A stretch of 34,980 nt of DNA, taken from NCBI GenBank assembly GCA_016794145.1, contig JAEUKP010000020.1, positions 1-34,980 of the forward strand. The letters run 5' to 3'. Below the pieces are notes generated by a model. That model did no database searches. It was not told the origin of the DNA and was given only the letters and a program-made list of their open reading frames with translations. Origin of the DNA: Alphaproteobacteria bacterium. Lineage in GTDB: Bacteria > Pseudomonadota > Alphaproteobacteria > Micavibrionales > Micavibrionaceae. Numbering within the stretch: position 1 is the first letter of the stretch; each line of letters starts with the position of its first letter. Shown here one piece after another: positions 16,902-26,401 of the stretch. Made by a program: the position numbers and the translations under genes.

Positions 16902-16931
16902 TTGACATAAACAAATTTTTGGCTATATATT
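16902..16931 (+). promoter_or_regulatory. Sigma-70-like promoter for wbaP and the polysaccharide genes
   Basis: A perfect TTGACA box (16902-16907) is followed after 16 bases by TATATA (16924-16929), or after 18 by TATATT (16926-16931). This is the best promoter match I saw in the window. Transcription would begin near 16937, leaving a leader of about 25 or 110 bases depending on the start codon used. Confidence 0.65.
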
Positions 16932-17045
16932 TCCAAAATAAAAAATAGGCACACAATAGTATTGCAATCAAACAAATATGACAGCATATTCAAGCTATGC
17001 CAATCAGACAATGCTAAGCGAAACCGGAAGGTAGACTTTAATTAT

Positions 17046-18572
17046 ATGATGCCTGAGACATATATAAACTTCCAAAGAAATAATATTTCTAAAAACCTGA
17101 TGCAGAATATTCCCTCTCCACTCAGCTTAGGGATTTTTCTTGGGGATGGTCTTGCAATTATTCTCTCTCAACTTCTGGCAGAAAAGACAAACTTGCTCTT
17201 CAATCAGAATTTTGATCCCAATCAGAGCCCGAATCTTTTAACAACGTCTTCATTCGAGGAACTTTTTATAATTCTGGGGGTTATTCTCATCGGTGTTCTA
17301 TCCCACAAAGGATTTTATCAACGTCGTATCCCCTGGTGGTCACAAGTCCAGTATATCAGCAAACTTGCAGTCTTTTCACTTCTGGGGCACATATTTATCA
17401 ATACTGCGTTACAATTAAACCAACCCTTGTTGCTCATCACCTCTGGCTGGATTTATACGCTATTATCCATGTTTTGTTTGCGTGTGTGTTTTTTCAAATT
17501 GGCGAAATATCTTCCAAATTGGAAAGTTCCAACAGTTATCATCAGTGAGGGAGCAACATCAGAAGACCTTTTATATGCTTTTCACTCTGATCTAAGCACA
17601 GGATATGTTGTTGATACGATTTTTATCAGATCATCAAAAAGCAATAGTGATCTTGATATTACCAACCTGTCCAAACAATCAATCAAGGTTAAAATGAACA
17701 GTCTACAAAAGGATTATTGCGACTATATCACAATACATCCGGATCATTTCTTTGTTGTTTCGATTGATACTTTTAGGGATACATGCAAGGATCAAATTAT
17801 CAAAACATTAAATCAATCAAATGTTTCATATGCGATTGTTCCAACGTTAAGTCATGCAAACCTATATCAGATGAAACCAGAGTATTTCTTTGGGCATGAT
17901 GTCGTTATGCTTCATATTGGTAATAGATCGCTTCCCCCACTTGATAATCTCATGGCAAAAACCCTGAAACGTAGTATAGATATTTTCATTTCCGGTATCG
18001 GGCTTATACTCATTGCTCCTTTTGTCGCAATTTTTGCTGCGTTGTTAAAAATTGAGGGTCAAACAGGATCCATATTTTATGGTGGCCGTCGTATCGGCAA
18101 AAACGGGGCCTTCTTTCATTGCTGGAAATTGCGGTCAATGGAACCAAACTCGGATCATCTCCTCACCACATATCTGGACAAAAACCCTGATATCAAAGCT
18201 GACTGGGAGAAATATCGAAAACTTCCAAAAGATCCACGAGTTACAACACGCACAGCACGTTTCTTACGAAAATCCGGCTTGGATGAGCTTCCACAAATCT
18301 GGAATATTTTTATTGGAGATATGAGTCTTGTTGGACCACGCCCGATTCTAGAGGATGAAATGTCTTATTTCGAAGAAGAAACTCTCAAAGAGTATCTTTC
18401 GATCCGCCCCGGACTAACAGGATTATGGCAGGTCAGCGGGCGAAACAAAACAAGCTTTAAACGCCGGATCTATTGGGACAGCTGGTATGTTCGCAATTGG
18501 TCATTATGGGGCGATCTTGTTATCCTGGTACAAACCCCTTTTGTTCTGCTAACCAGAAAAGGCGCATTGTGA
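17046..18572 (+). CDS. wbaP: Undecaprenyl-phosphate galactose phosphotransferase (WbaP type)
   Basis: This polyprenyl-phosphate sugar-1-phosphate transferase adds the first sugar to undecaprenyl phosphate at the inner membrane. It has an N-terminal region with several membrane segments (about 25-150), a cytoplasmic central domain, a membrane helix (about 310-335) and the bacterial sugar-transferase core. In the core I see FYGGRRIGKNGAFFHCWKLR, LDELPQIWNIFIGDMSLVGP (412-431) and RPGLTGLWQVSGR (454-466). The final SWYVRNWSLWGDLVIL is characteristic of WbaP. The galactose specificity is family inference. I use the ATG at 17046. An in-frame TTG at 16962 would add 28 polar residues, and neither start has a good ribosome site. 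Confidence 0.88.
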   Translation: MMPETYINFQRNNISKNLMQNIPSPLSLGIFLGDGLAIILSQLLAEKTNLLFNQNFDPNQSPNLLTTSSFEELFIILGVILIGVLSHKGFYQRRIPWWSQVQYISKLAVFSLLGHIFINTALQLNQPLLLITSGWIYTLLSMFCLRVCFFKLAKYLPNWKVPTVIISEGATSEDLLYAFHSDLSTGYVVDTIFIRSSKSNSDLDITNLSKQSIKVKMNSLQKDYCDYITIHPDHFFVVSIDTFRDTCKDQIIKTLNQSNVSYAIVPTLSHANLYQMKPEYFFGHDVVMLHIGNRSLPPLDNLMAKTLKRSIDIFISGIGLILIAPFVAIFAALLKIEGQTGSIFYGGRRIGKNGAFFHCWKLRSMEPNSDHLLTTYLDKNPDIKADWEKYRKLPKDPRVTTRTARFLRKSGLDELPQIWNIFIGDMSLVGPRPILEDEMSYFEEETLKEYLSIRPGLTGLWQVSGRNKTSFKRRIYWDSWYVRNWSLWGDLVILVQTPFVLLTRKGAL

Positions 18573-18603
18573 GCCTTTCTTGTTTTCTGAAGACGGATAT
18601 TTA

Positions 18604-19824
18604 ATGGGACAATTTCCGACATATTTCAAAACACGTACTGCGTTATTTCAAACGCTTCTTTTTACAACACTTTTTGTCCTGATGGTTTCGTTCCGAGAAC
18701 GTGAATTAGGAAATGACAGTGTTGACTGGCAAGTTGCCCTGAGGCTCGCTTTCCTTGGGATATCAATGATGATCAGTTGCTTCGCTTACAAAGCATGGTT
18801 AGGCCGCATTCTTATCAGAGAAAATTTTTTATTAATTCCATTCTTCAGTCTTCTTTTTTTTTCGAGCCTGTATGCACCAAGCATGTCATATAGCGCGGGA
18901 TGCACTTTTTCATTGCTATCGATATTTCTTCTTCTGTTTTCCTGTAATAGCATCATTGGTGAAAAAAAAACAATTTCAACCATTGTCATTGTATGCAGCC
19001 TTGTCTCTTTTCTGTCTTTAATCGTATATATTTTCTTCCCCGACATAGGAACCGCAAAAATATGGCAGGGAGATATCCAAGTTCCAACATCGCGCCTTTC
19101 AGGGATTACGGGCCCGAATAGCGCAGGATTTATTGCTGCATCAACGATCTTGCTAATCAGCATTTTAAAAAGACGTCATGAAATTGATTATCCACGTTTA
19201 AGCTTTCTTTTCGTTATACTGAACCTAACGGTTTTAATTCTTTCTGAAAGCAGGACATCCGGAATTTCCATGATCGTGGCACTTGGGTGCTTGTTCTTCT
19301 TTAAATTATCTCCGGCACGATTAGCTGTTTTATTTCTAGGGATCTCAGCCTTTCTGTTATTGGCGATCTCAATTGATCTGAATAACCTCCTTGTGCTTCT
19401 CTCGCGCAGCGGGGACGCGTCTGAAATTACGACAGGAACAGGCAGATTATATATCTGGAAAACATCACTTGACCTTATCTCTCAACACCCATTTTTAGGA
19501 TGGGGATACGGCAGCACCGCATTTATCTTACCACTCTATGCGCTTGAAATGGGACATACGCCGCCCCACTGCCACAATACACTTCTTCAAATCGTCTTTT
19601 CTATAGGATGGATCGGCGGGATCGTTTTCATAGGACTGATGATTGGAAAAATATATGCCATCCTATCTAATCAATCCTTTGATAGACTTATCTTATTTAT
19701 TTTTCTAACCGTGGCAGGGCTAACAGAAGCCTCAGCTTTCGGTGGATTGGCAAATATTGCAACAATCATTTATGCCGTTTTATTTTCAATGATGACCTCT
19801 CAGAACATCGCGAATAAGCCATAA
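18604..19824 (+). CDS. O-antigen ligase/polymerase family membrane protein (Wzy/WaaL-like)
   Basis: The product (406 aa from ATG 18604) has about ten membrane segments. It carries the ligase/polymerase loop: SEITTGTGRLYIWKTSLDLISQHPFLGWGYG followed by HTPPHCHNTLLQIVFSIGWIGG, with the conserved HNT/HND-type His. It probably joins repeat units (Wzy) or attaches the finished glycan to an acceptor. The sequence alone does not decide between the two. It follows wbaP by about 30 bases and is likely on the same transcript. A TTG at 18580 would add eight residues. Its 3' end overlaps the convergent flippase gene by 39 bases. Confidence 0.85.
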   Translation: MGQFPTYFKTRTALFQTLLFTTLFVLMVSFRERELGNDSVDWQVALRLAFLGISMMISCFAYKAWLGRILIRENFLLIPFFSLLFFSSLYAPSMSYSAGCTFSLLSIFLLLFSCNSIIGEKKTISTIVIVCSLVSFLSLIVYIFFPDIGTAKIWQGDIQVPTSRLSGITGPNSAGFIAASTILLISILKRRHEIDYPRLSFLFVILNLTVLILSESRTSGISMIVALGCLFFFKLSPARLAVLFLGISAFLLLAISIDLNNLLVLLSRSGDASEITTGTGRLYIWKTSLDLISQHPFLGWGYGSTAFILPLYALEMGHTPPHCHNTLLQIVFSIGWIGGIVFIGLMIGKIYAILSNQSFDRLILFIFLTVAGLTEASAFGGLANIATIIYAVLFSMMTSQNIANKP

Positions 19825-21108
19825 GCCCCCGAAGACAAGAAAAGCACACCCGAAAATTGTAACAAAAACTGCACCGACCGCTCCATAAAGAGGACATAGA
19901 AAAAATGCGGCAATAGCCCCACATATCCCGGCATACATGCGAATATAATTAAATTGGCGAACCCGCCCCATCTTAACCATGACAGTATCGATAGGGGGTA
20001 AGATCATCATAAAAGAAAATGCACTCGCCCATCCAATCAGAAGCCCAGAAAAATCCATATATCGATCCCCATAGAAAAACGATAAAAATGGTTTTCCTAG
20101 AAAAATTGCCATCAGGATGGTCCCCAGTGCAATAACCAGGTAAAGGGGCACCTGACGCAAAAATGAATGCCTGATATCAGCATGTGAATGAGATTTTGAT
20201 GAAAAAAGATTCTTATCAATAACATCGAGACTCCGAATCAAGATCATTGCTGGCTGCATTAGCCCGCGCAAAGCGAAAAAGGCTGCGGCCTCAACCGGTT
20301 GAACGAGTTTACTGATAAGGAATACAGGCAAATGAAAATACCCCAATCCTCCCGATGCCCCCAAAAGCGATGACACGGCATGGCGACGAAGATCCTGCTC
20401 TGCCATTCTTATTCCCCACTCGAAATTGGGCTTTTTTACAAGGGTTACCAAATGCGTAATTTTACCAATTGAAAAAAGACATATCAGCAGCATCACAACG
20501 ATATAAGGAATTTCCAATCGAGGAACTGCAAAGAAAAGAAACAGATTCATCATAAAAAATATAGCAGATGTCCAAAACAGGATATGGGTTTTGTTATGCT
20601 TTAAACAAACAATCCGCTCAAAATCCAGATGCAGATAGATTAAAGTACAGACAACAACAGATGTTACAATGGTTATTGACCACTCACCCGGCCAGAAAGC
20701 TAAAAAGATTAAAGAAAGTATCATTTCAATTGATAGAACTGTTAATAAGAAAACGAGATGTTCTCCAACCACTTTATCTGCTCTACGCACAAACTTTTTG
20801 GGTGACATAACGGAATTTTTAATCACATAAACAGTCCATAAAATATGCTGGAGCATTAAGCCAACAGATAATCCGATCCCGTATCCTGCCACCTGAATAT
20901 CAGAAAAATATCTCGCCAACGTGACTGTTAATGTAAAATTACCCGCAGAGAACATAATTTGATCCAGCAAAGCAATACCTTGAGACTTCAATCTCTTTGA
21001 ATTTTTAACCCTTGTAACAATCTGTTCGATGATCCCAAAAAACTGATATACGGGCTTAGGCATTGAAATTATTTTCTGCACGATATTTTCTTTCATTTTT
21101 ATCGGCAT
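19786..21108 (-). CDS. Polysaccharide flippase-like membrane protein (Wzx/MOP superfamily)
   Basis: The product (440 aa from ATG 21108) has an amphipathic N-terminus and about twelve hydrophobic segments in pairs, beginning [24 protein letters not shown]. This fits MOP-superfamily polysaccharide exporters, where the first helix often reads D-Q-x-x-x-S-x-x-N-F. A mid-protein charged loop holds [20 protein letters not shown]. It likely flips lipid-linked glycan across the inner membrane. No unique motif fixes substrate. The frame overlaps the upstream acetyltransferase by 53 bases; a shorter start at 21063 would reduce the overlap. Confidence 0.75.
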   Translation of the reverse strand: MPIKMKENIVQKIISMPKPVYQFFGIIEQIVTRVKNSKRLKSQGIALLDQIMFSAGNFTLTVTLARYFSDIQVAGYGIGLSVGLMLQHILWTVYVIKNSVMSPKKFVRRADKVVGEHLVFLLTVLSIEMILSLIFLAFWPGEWSITIVTSVVVCTLIYLHLDFERIVCLKHNKTHILFWTSAIFFMMNLFLFFAVPRLEIPYIVVMLLICLFSIGKITHLVTLVKKPNFEWGIRMAEQDLRRHAVSSLLGASGGLGYFHLPVFLISKLVQPVEAAAFFALRGLMQPAMILIRSLDVIDKNLFSSKSHSHADIRHSFLRQVPLYLVIALGTILMAIFLGKPFLSFFYGDRYMDFSGLLIGWASAFSFMMILPPIDTVMVKMGRVRQFNYIRMYAGICGAIAAFFLCPLYGAVGAVFVTIFGCAFLVFGGLWLIRDVLRGHH

Positions 21109-21529
21109 CAATCAACCGACCATATTCCCCAACCTGGATACCAGATTTAACAACATGTGCAGGATTACCAACTGCGATTGAATAAGGTGGAATATCTTTT
21201 GTGACGACAGAACACGCCCCAATAATACATCCATCCCCGATATGAACTCCCGGAAGGATCGTTGACCTTCCACCTATAAAGCAATTTTTACCAATTCTTG
21301 TATGGGTATAAACTCCCCTGACCATATCATGTGTCAGGATACGCGCCTCGAATGCCACATAACTCTTTTCACCAATATGAACACCAACGGGGAAAACCTT
21401 ATCCATTTTAGAAGAAAGAGATAAAATTGCCGTCGGATGAATATCCATCCCCCAAAGCTTTGTCAGATAGATCGCCCGAATTTTGATGAGAATACGCCTG
21501 ATACTTTTAAAATAATTAATACTGATCAT
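21056..21529 (-). CDS. Hexapeptide-repeat (left-handed beta-helix) acetyltransferase
   Basis: The 157-aa product carries repeated hexapeptide turns: [65 protein letters not shown] and the closing [13 protein letters not shown]. This is the signature of WcaF/NodL-type O-acetyltransferases, which move acetyl from acetyl-CoA to sugars. The catalytic His is probably the one in LTHDM (about residue 67). In this setting it likely acetylates the surface glycan. I chose ATG 21529 because a longer frame from 21592 would overlap the barrel gene. Confidence 0.85.
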   Translation of the reverse strand: MISINYFKSIRRILIKIRAIYLTKLWGMDIHPTAILSLSSKMDKVFPVGVHIGEKSYVAFEARILTHDMVRGVYTHTRIGKNCFIGGRSTILPGVHIGDGCIIGACSVVTKDIPPYSIAVGNPAHVVKSGIQVGEYGRLIDADKNERKYRAENNFNA

Positions 21530-21542
21530 GTCATTTTTATTT

Positions 21543-22799
21543 CTAATGCATATAGTTAACCGAAAAAAGCCAAAGGTTATTAATATATTCATCTGTTATA
21601 TCATCAGAATTTCTCCGTTTATAGTCATACCCGAACTTAAATCCAAAATGATCCGATAAACGGTAATCAAAATGAAGGCCTGTCCCATAAATACGATTCT
21701 GCCGCAAAAAACTGCCAGACAGGGTCTTATACGTATAATCAGCCATAAATCCAGTCAGATTTCCCATGATACTGTCTGTTAACTGATGAAAAATATCAAT
21801 CTTTGTACTATCTGTCTCAACCCTTTCATTTCCCGAAATACTGCCTTCACGATAATATCGTCCGGTTGAAAGAGTCATATATGTCTGCTCTGTCGGAGAC
21901 CATTTCAGATTTAATCCCGCAAACGGATCTTTTAATTGTGCTGAAATATGACTGTAATCAGTCTGAGTGTTTCCAAAATAAACCATCGCTTGGTAGATAT
22001 TGGAATGATTGAAGTTAACGCCATATTTAAATTCGTTTTTATAGATAGTCCGATTATCGGCACCAATAACAGAATCTTCAGCATGGATACGGGATAGAGT
22101 TAGAAAAACATTGTTCTGAGGGAGGTATTCATAAGCGAACGTGACCTCAGCACCTTTTCTTTCGCGTGTTAAAATATCACCATTAACAGAGGTTGCTCGA
22201 CGTCCATGACGCTCCATATAATCATGAAAAACAAAACCTTTGGCCTGAATGTAACTCAGGGCACGGGTTAATCCGATACGGGAAGCCCAGACATCATACT
22301 GAATGGGAACCTCGCCATTGATGTCATCCTCGCTTCCCCGGGTGAGGCTTTGTCTATCGTGACGAAGATACCCATCGAGATATGTTCCATAGGTTATGTC
22401 ATAAACACCGGAGACTATAGCCCCATAATCAAGAGAGTCTTTTTGCGAATATCTCCTGTAATCAGTTTTGTTTGCCTGAAGCCCCGCATAAACTTCATGT
22501 CTTGCCCAGTTGCTTTGTAATGAGATAGCGGGCCTATACACACTGATCAGATCTTCCTTTGGATCAGCTTTTTTAAGAAAGACATTGTCCTGATAAACAA
22601 AATCATAAGAGACAAGGGGCGTTAATAAGAACCCACCCAAAGGGATCCCTGAACGCGATTGAGGATCAACACTGTGGCGTTGGAAAGCAAGTGTACTTTG
22701 CTCAGGTTTCGAATAGGCCAAAGCCGGGCAAAAGCAGATTATAAAACCTGCAATAATCGCCCAAATAAAACATGGATCAAAATATTGTTTACAAAACAT
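21543..22799 (-). CDS. Outer-membrane beta-barrel protein (BBP2-like)
   Basis: The 418-aa product has a hydrophobic leader (about 10-29, ending LAYS), then alternating amphipathic strands rich in Tyr, Asp and Arg to the C-terminus, which ends [12 protein letters not shown]. The opening [25 protein letters not shown] resembles the start of the putative beta-barrel porin 2 family (BBP2_2), often found in exopolysaccharide loci. It may be an outer-membrane export or anchoring barrel for the glycan, which is inferred from position. The start may instead be the adjacent TTG at 22802, as GGTGAG is better spaced for it. Confidence 0.75.
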   Translation of the reverse strand: MFCKQYFDPCFIWAIIAGFIICFCPALAYSKPEQSTLAFQRHSVDPQSRSGIPLGGFLLTPLVSYDFVYQDNVFLKKADPKEDLISVYRPAISLQSNWARHEVYAGLQANKTDYRRYSQKDSLDYGAIVSGVYDITYGTYLDGYLRHDRQSLTRGSEDDINGEVPIQYDVWASRIGLTRALSYIQAKGFVFHDYMERHGRRATSVNGDILTRERKGAEVTFAYEYLPQNNVFLTLSRIHAEDSVIGADNRTIYKNEFKYGVNFNHSNIYQAMVYFGNTQTDYSHISAQLKDPFAGLNLKWSPTEQTYMTLSTGRYYREGSISGNERVETDSTKIDIFHQLTDSIMGNLTGFMADYTYKTLSGSFLRQNRIYGTGLHFDYRLSDHFGFKFGYDYKRRNSDDITDEYINNLWLFSVNYMH

Positions 22800-22987
22800 C
22801 AATACACAAGACTCACCCTTTTTCTGTGTTGAAAAAGGCTCAAACGGATTGAAAGGCTGATACGAGACCCTATACTATTTTCAAAAAGGCATAAACACCT
22901 ATCATTTTTCTTCAAAAGACTGCCCACAATTTTTCTGAAAAATATTTTTATTCTAAAAATAGATGGTGAAAACCCAGGCTTTATCGT
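22800..22987. promoter_or_regulatory. Divergent intergenic region between barrel and glycosyltransferase genes
   Basis: This AT-rich gap must hold promoters for both outward-facing genes, although I could not place clear -35 and -10 boxes. A perfect palindrome, ATTTTTC-T-GAAAAAT, lies at 22929-22943 and could be an operator. An open frame on the minus strand here (up to 23107) overlaps the glycosyltransferase and looks spurious. Confidence 0.3.
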
Positions 22988-24148
22988 ATGACAGTCTATA
23001 TGCAGCCCATCATTGTCCATATCAGTAATGATTTTCCTGATATTGCCTCTCCGGATAAGACAAAAGCCATTCAACACCTGGTGGATGGTGTTGGCGGTGT
23101 TCGCCATATTGTCTATTCTTTGAATCGTATCAATGGATGGAAAGGTATTCGGTCGATTCCGTTCGGAGCAGACAGACTATGTATCTGTTACAAAGCCCTT
23201 CCCAAAGGATTTTTCTGGACCTCTCGGCTAAACGAAGTTGCCGATTATATTATCGATGATCTTGGTCACAAAGGTATCATACCTGATGCGATTCATGGCC
23301 ATAAATTCACGGTCGAGGGACTCATTGCCCAGAAAATATCCCGTCATTTTCAAAAACCATTTATGTTGTCGATCCAAGGGGATACAGATACAAAAATTCT
23401 TAAAATGAAACCTCAGCTGCGGAAGAAATTTCAATCAATTGCAGATGAAGCCGCACTGATATTTCCGTTCTCTCTTTGGCCGATTCCAGTCTTTGAAAAA
23501 CATCTGATATTGGATCATTCGAAAATATCTGTCCTTCCCGTTGTGCCTGGCATTGATACGATCAGCGCTTGCCCCGTAATTGAGAAACCACGATTTTTAA
23601 CGGTTTTTCATCTTGATAGCTGGAAAAGAAAAAATATTCATGCTCTTCTGAAAGCCTTGAAAATTATACAGAAAACGACTCCCGATATTTGTCTTGATAT
23701 CTATGGGGGGGGATCTGCTAGATCATCGAAATTGATCCAAAGAATGATCAATGATGCGTGTCTTGAAAATTCTGTCACTTTGATGGGGACTATCAGAAAC
23801 GGTTCCCTACCAGAAATTATGAAGTCTTATGTTGGATTTCTTTTACCAAGTAAAAGAGAAACCTATGGTCTTGTTTTTGTGGAATCTCTTTTATCTGGCC
23901 TCCCTATTCTTTTCCCGAAAGGCCAATCAATTGATGGATTTTTACCGGCGGAGAAAATTGGTTATGCCTGTAATCCTTTTGATATAAAAGATATTGCGAA
24001 AGGAATACGACATCTCCTGATCTATCAAAATGAATTGAAATCAAACATTGCAGATTTACAATCCTCAGAAGCTCTTACTCCACTTCGTAAAGATCATATC
24101 CTCATGTCATACAGCAAAGGTCTTCATAAGGTTTTGACGGATTCCTAA
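22988..24148 (+). CDS. Glycosyltransferase, family 4 (group 1)
   Basis: The 386-aa protein has the GT-B layout. The N-terminal domain is followed by a nucleotide-sugar domain beginning FLTVFHLDSWKRKNIHALLKALKII (about 203-227). The DIYGGGS turn (about 238) and PSKRETYGLVFVESLLSGLP (about 294-313) give the E-x7-E catalytic/donor-binding motif of GT4. It would transfer a sugar from a nucleotide donor with retention of configuration, building the repeat unit on the lipid carrier. Sugar specificity is unknown. The ATG at 22988 has no strong ribosome site; ATG 23000 is an alternative. It converges on icd with a 21-base gap. Confidence 0.88.
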   Translation: MTVYMQPIIVHISNDFPDIASPDKTKAIQHLVDGVGGVRHIVYSLNRINGWKGIRSIPFGADRLCICYKALPKGFFWTSRLNEVADYIIDDLGHKGIIPDAIHGHKFTVEGLIAQKISRHFQKPFMLSIQGDTDTKILKMKPQLRKKFQSIADEAALIFPFSLWPIPVFEKHLILDHSKISVLPVVPGIDTISACPVIEKPRFLTVFHLDSWKRKNIHALLKALKIIQKTTPDICLDIYGGGSARSSKLIQRMINDACLENSVTLMGTIRNGSLPEIMKSYVGFLLPSKRETYGLVFVESLLSGLPILFPKGQSIDGFLPAEKIGYACNPFDIKDIAKGIRHLLIYQNELKSNIADLQSSEALTPLRKDHILMSYSKGLHKVLTDS

Positions 24149-24169
24149 TCTCTTCAACCAAAAAATCAA

Positions 24170-25393
24170 TCAAAGCATTTTTTCAAATGTATCTCGCACA
24201 TTCGCAATAAACTGCTGCCCACTGATCGATTTACTGCGATCGGGAGCAAGATCCCCCGTCAAGGCTCCTGTTTTTAGACCTTCCTCAATCGTTGCAACAA
24301 CCGCAAGCTTCAATTTCTTGGCAAGTGTTACGCCCTCTTGTTGTCCATTTAATTCAGCCTTGTGACGAATCGCCTCAGCATAGGCAAAGATATGTGCCGC
24401 TGGATTCGCTAGAAGAATCTTTTTCTCATGCCATGCCGACTCAAGATCCGGAGCCGTTCCATGCGGGGGATCAGCCAGCAATGTCCGGTCAGCAGAAACA
24501 AGGGTGGAATCCATAAGACCTAAGGATTTATGCTCACCTGCGACCTGGTCGGATACAACATCCCCATCATAATTTTTAAGGGCGATGATCATGCCGTTCA
24601 TTTTCCCCTGAGGTATTTTTGAAACAACCGCATCAATCAACTGAACCTTATCATTGAATGTGATACCAGCCGCCTGGAATTTTGATTCATATGTTTCTTT
24701 AAAAATTTCATTAAAAATATCAATAAAACGTCCATCATAAACCGGATTGATCGTATCTTTCCCGGCAAACACAACTGATTTCCCCATCGCCAACCCTTGC
24801 TGGAATAAAGCATGGGCGTAATCACGGATAGAACTATCTGTTTCTGTCGTTAATAATGCTACCCCACTGTCAACTTTGCGGTTTTCAACAAGGATCTGGG
24901 TCGCCCCATCATCTCCTTCAAAAATAACTTTTAATTTACCCCGCCCAGGAATGGATACGTTAGGGGCTCCATAAATTCCACCAACAGCCTGCCTCACAAT
25001 TGTAACATCATGCATGAGTGGTGCAAATTTCTGAATCCCCTCAATTTCGATTGTATTCCGAAGGATTGCAGCCCCGTTAATAGCACGGCGAATGATCCCG
25101 TTTGGTGAATCCCATTTTTGGGACAAGCCCATCCGGCGGGTTTCCTCCATAGTTGGTGTTATCGTTGGCCCCTTCACAGCAGATTTATGGATCTTAAGGT
25201 CTGCAATCGCTGCATTCAAGGCCTCATCATTTGTTCGATCCCGTGCCTGCAACGAGATGTCATGAACTTTCCAATCAACATCAAAAAAAGCTGAAATCAA
25301 ATGATCTCGAATTTCCTGAGACATATGAGGCCAAACACCATCACCGGTCATATCAACAATAGAACCATTGATTTTATAAGATGTGAGAGACAT
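24170..25393 (-). CDS. icd: Isocitrate dehydrogenase, divergent type II, predicted NAD-preferring
   Basis: This converts isocitrate to 2-oxoglutarate in the TCA cycle. The 407-aa length and the SPNG (96-99), Arg102, Arg112, Arg134, Tyr141, KDTINPVYDGRF (Lys212) and NYDGDVVSD (274-282) pattern align with homodimeric type II enzymes such as human IDH1. The cofactor loop reads HGTAPDL (311-317) instead of the usual HGTVTRH, so the two residues that hold the NADP 2'-phosphate (Arg314 and His315 in human IDH1) become Asp316 and Leu317. The Lys260 position also seems to be Gly263. This predicts NAD preference. AAGGG lies 9 bases before the start. It is the last gene of the secretion-linked strand run. 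Confidence 0.85.
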   Translation of the reverse strand: MSLTSYKINGSIVDMTGDGVWPHMSQEIRDHLISAFFDVDWKVHDISLQARDRTNDEALNAAIADLKIHKSAVKGPTITPTMEETRRMGLSQKWDSPNGIIRRAINGAAILRNTIEIEGIQKFAPLMHDVTIVRQAVGGIYGAPNVSIPGRGKLKVIFEGDDGATQILVENRKVDSGVALLTTETDSSIRDYAHALFQQGLAMGKSVVFAGKDTINPVYDGRFIDIFNEIFKETYESKFQAAGITFNDKVQLIDAVVSKIPQGKMNGMIIALKNYDGDVVSDQVAGEHKSLGLMDSTLVSADRTLLADPPHGTAPDLESAWHEKKILLANPAAHIFAYAEAIRHKAELNGQQEGVTLAKKLKLAVVATIEEGLKTGALTGDLAPDRSKSISGQQFIANVRDTFEKML

Positions 25394-25480
25394 AAAAGAA
25401 GACCCTTTCAGGTAAGGAAGATGTTAAATGCGCAGTCGAGTATCCCAAAAAAAGGTTAACAAATCCCTGCGATATTTCCC

Positions 25481-26392
25481 TTACCCACCCATGGGGTTCA
25501 ATTCTGGATCAATACCAGATCCATCGGGCCCGATCTGGATATCGTTAGACAAACGAAGCGTCCTGATTGGTTGTTTTTCTAACAAAATAATATCAGCCAG
25601 AATATTAAAGGCTTGTGAATATGAAATTTTTCCATCATCCAGATCAAATTGTGTCTGTCTTGATAAATCATCATATACTCTGTCACGCTCTGTTGCGACC
25701 AACTCGTCCCCTTGAAAATCTTGAACCGGAAAATCGGCCGTTTCCAAACTGGATCTGGAAACATAATCATCTTCGGAATCAAGTGAATAGGTCTCGTTTC
25801 CTTCTTGAAAATTACGGGCCAAACGACTTGCTTTGCGCTCTTCCTTTTTTTCCTTCACATAATCTGAGACCGAGGATGAGACCATTGCAATAGCAGCCCC
25901 AGCAGCCCCAATTGCACCTGATACAATTTCATCAAGGGTATGAAGTCCGAAACGTGCTCGGCGATCCTGTTGTTTGGCATCCAATTTTTTAAAAAGCTGT
26001 GGGTCGGCAATGTCACGGGAACCGATTTCTTGATTGACGCGTCCAACTTTGGCCATAAAAGCCTTACGGCTAAGATCATTCTCAGACGCAAATCCGCTTG
26101 CTCCAGCAACAAGGAAACTCATCGACGAGATTTCGAATTTTCTGATTTTCTCAACTGCGTTCTCCTCATCTGACAGGCCCTGATCTTCAGAAAAATCAAG
26201 AATGGGGTCCAGAAATACCTTATATTTTCTTGGTATACGGCCCCCGGCCTCACCAGAAGAGGACGTCCCCTCTCCCTCTTCATCGTCGTCATCTTTCTTG
26301 TCATTTTCGGAAATCATAGGATACTCATCGCAAGCGCTTATGTGGTGCGAAGGATTTTCTGGGGGAAACGGAGGTTGATTTGTATTTGTCAT
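25481..26392 (-). CDS. Hypothetical acidic protein, 303 aa
   Basis: I do not recognise this protein. It begins with a proline-rich and then strongly acidic, probably disordered segment (about 5-52, with DDDDEEGEG). One hydrophobic Ala/Gly-rich helix follows at about 156-178 (VSGAIGAAGAAIAMVSSSVS), flanked by a KEKKEERKAS basic stretch, and the C-terminal part is Asp-rich. The helix might be a single membrane anchor or a packing helix. It starts nine bases after the Ppx/GppA stop, without an obvious ribosome site, so it is probably translated from the same transcript as the type I secretion genes. The icd start is 87 bases downstream. Confidence 0.8.
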   Translation of the reverse strand: MTNTNQPPFPPENPSHHISACDEYPMISENDKKDDDDEEGEGTSSSGEAGGRIPRKYKVFLDPILDFSEDQGLSDEENAVEKIRKFEISSMSFLVAGASGFASENDLSRKAFMAKVGRVNQEIGSRDIADPQLFKKLDAKQQDRRARFGLHTLDEIVSGAIGAAGAAIAMVSSSVSDYVKEKKEERKASRLARNFQEGNETYSLDSEDDYVSRSSLETADFPVQDFQGDELVATERDRVYDDLSRQTQFDLDDGKISYSQAFNILADIILLEKQPIRTLRLSNDIQIGPDGSGIDPELNPMGG

Positions 26393-26401
26393 GCGATCAT
26401 T

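Noticed and set aside
22799..23107. 102-codon minus-strand frame upstream of the barrel gene
   Set aside because: It overlaps the GT4 gene start and the divergent promoter region, and shows no signal peptide or family features.
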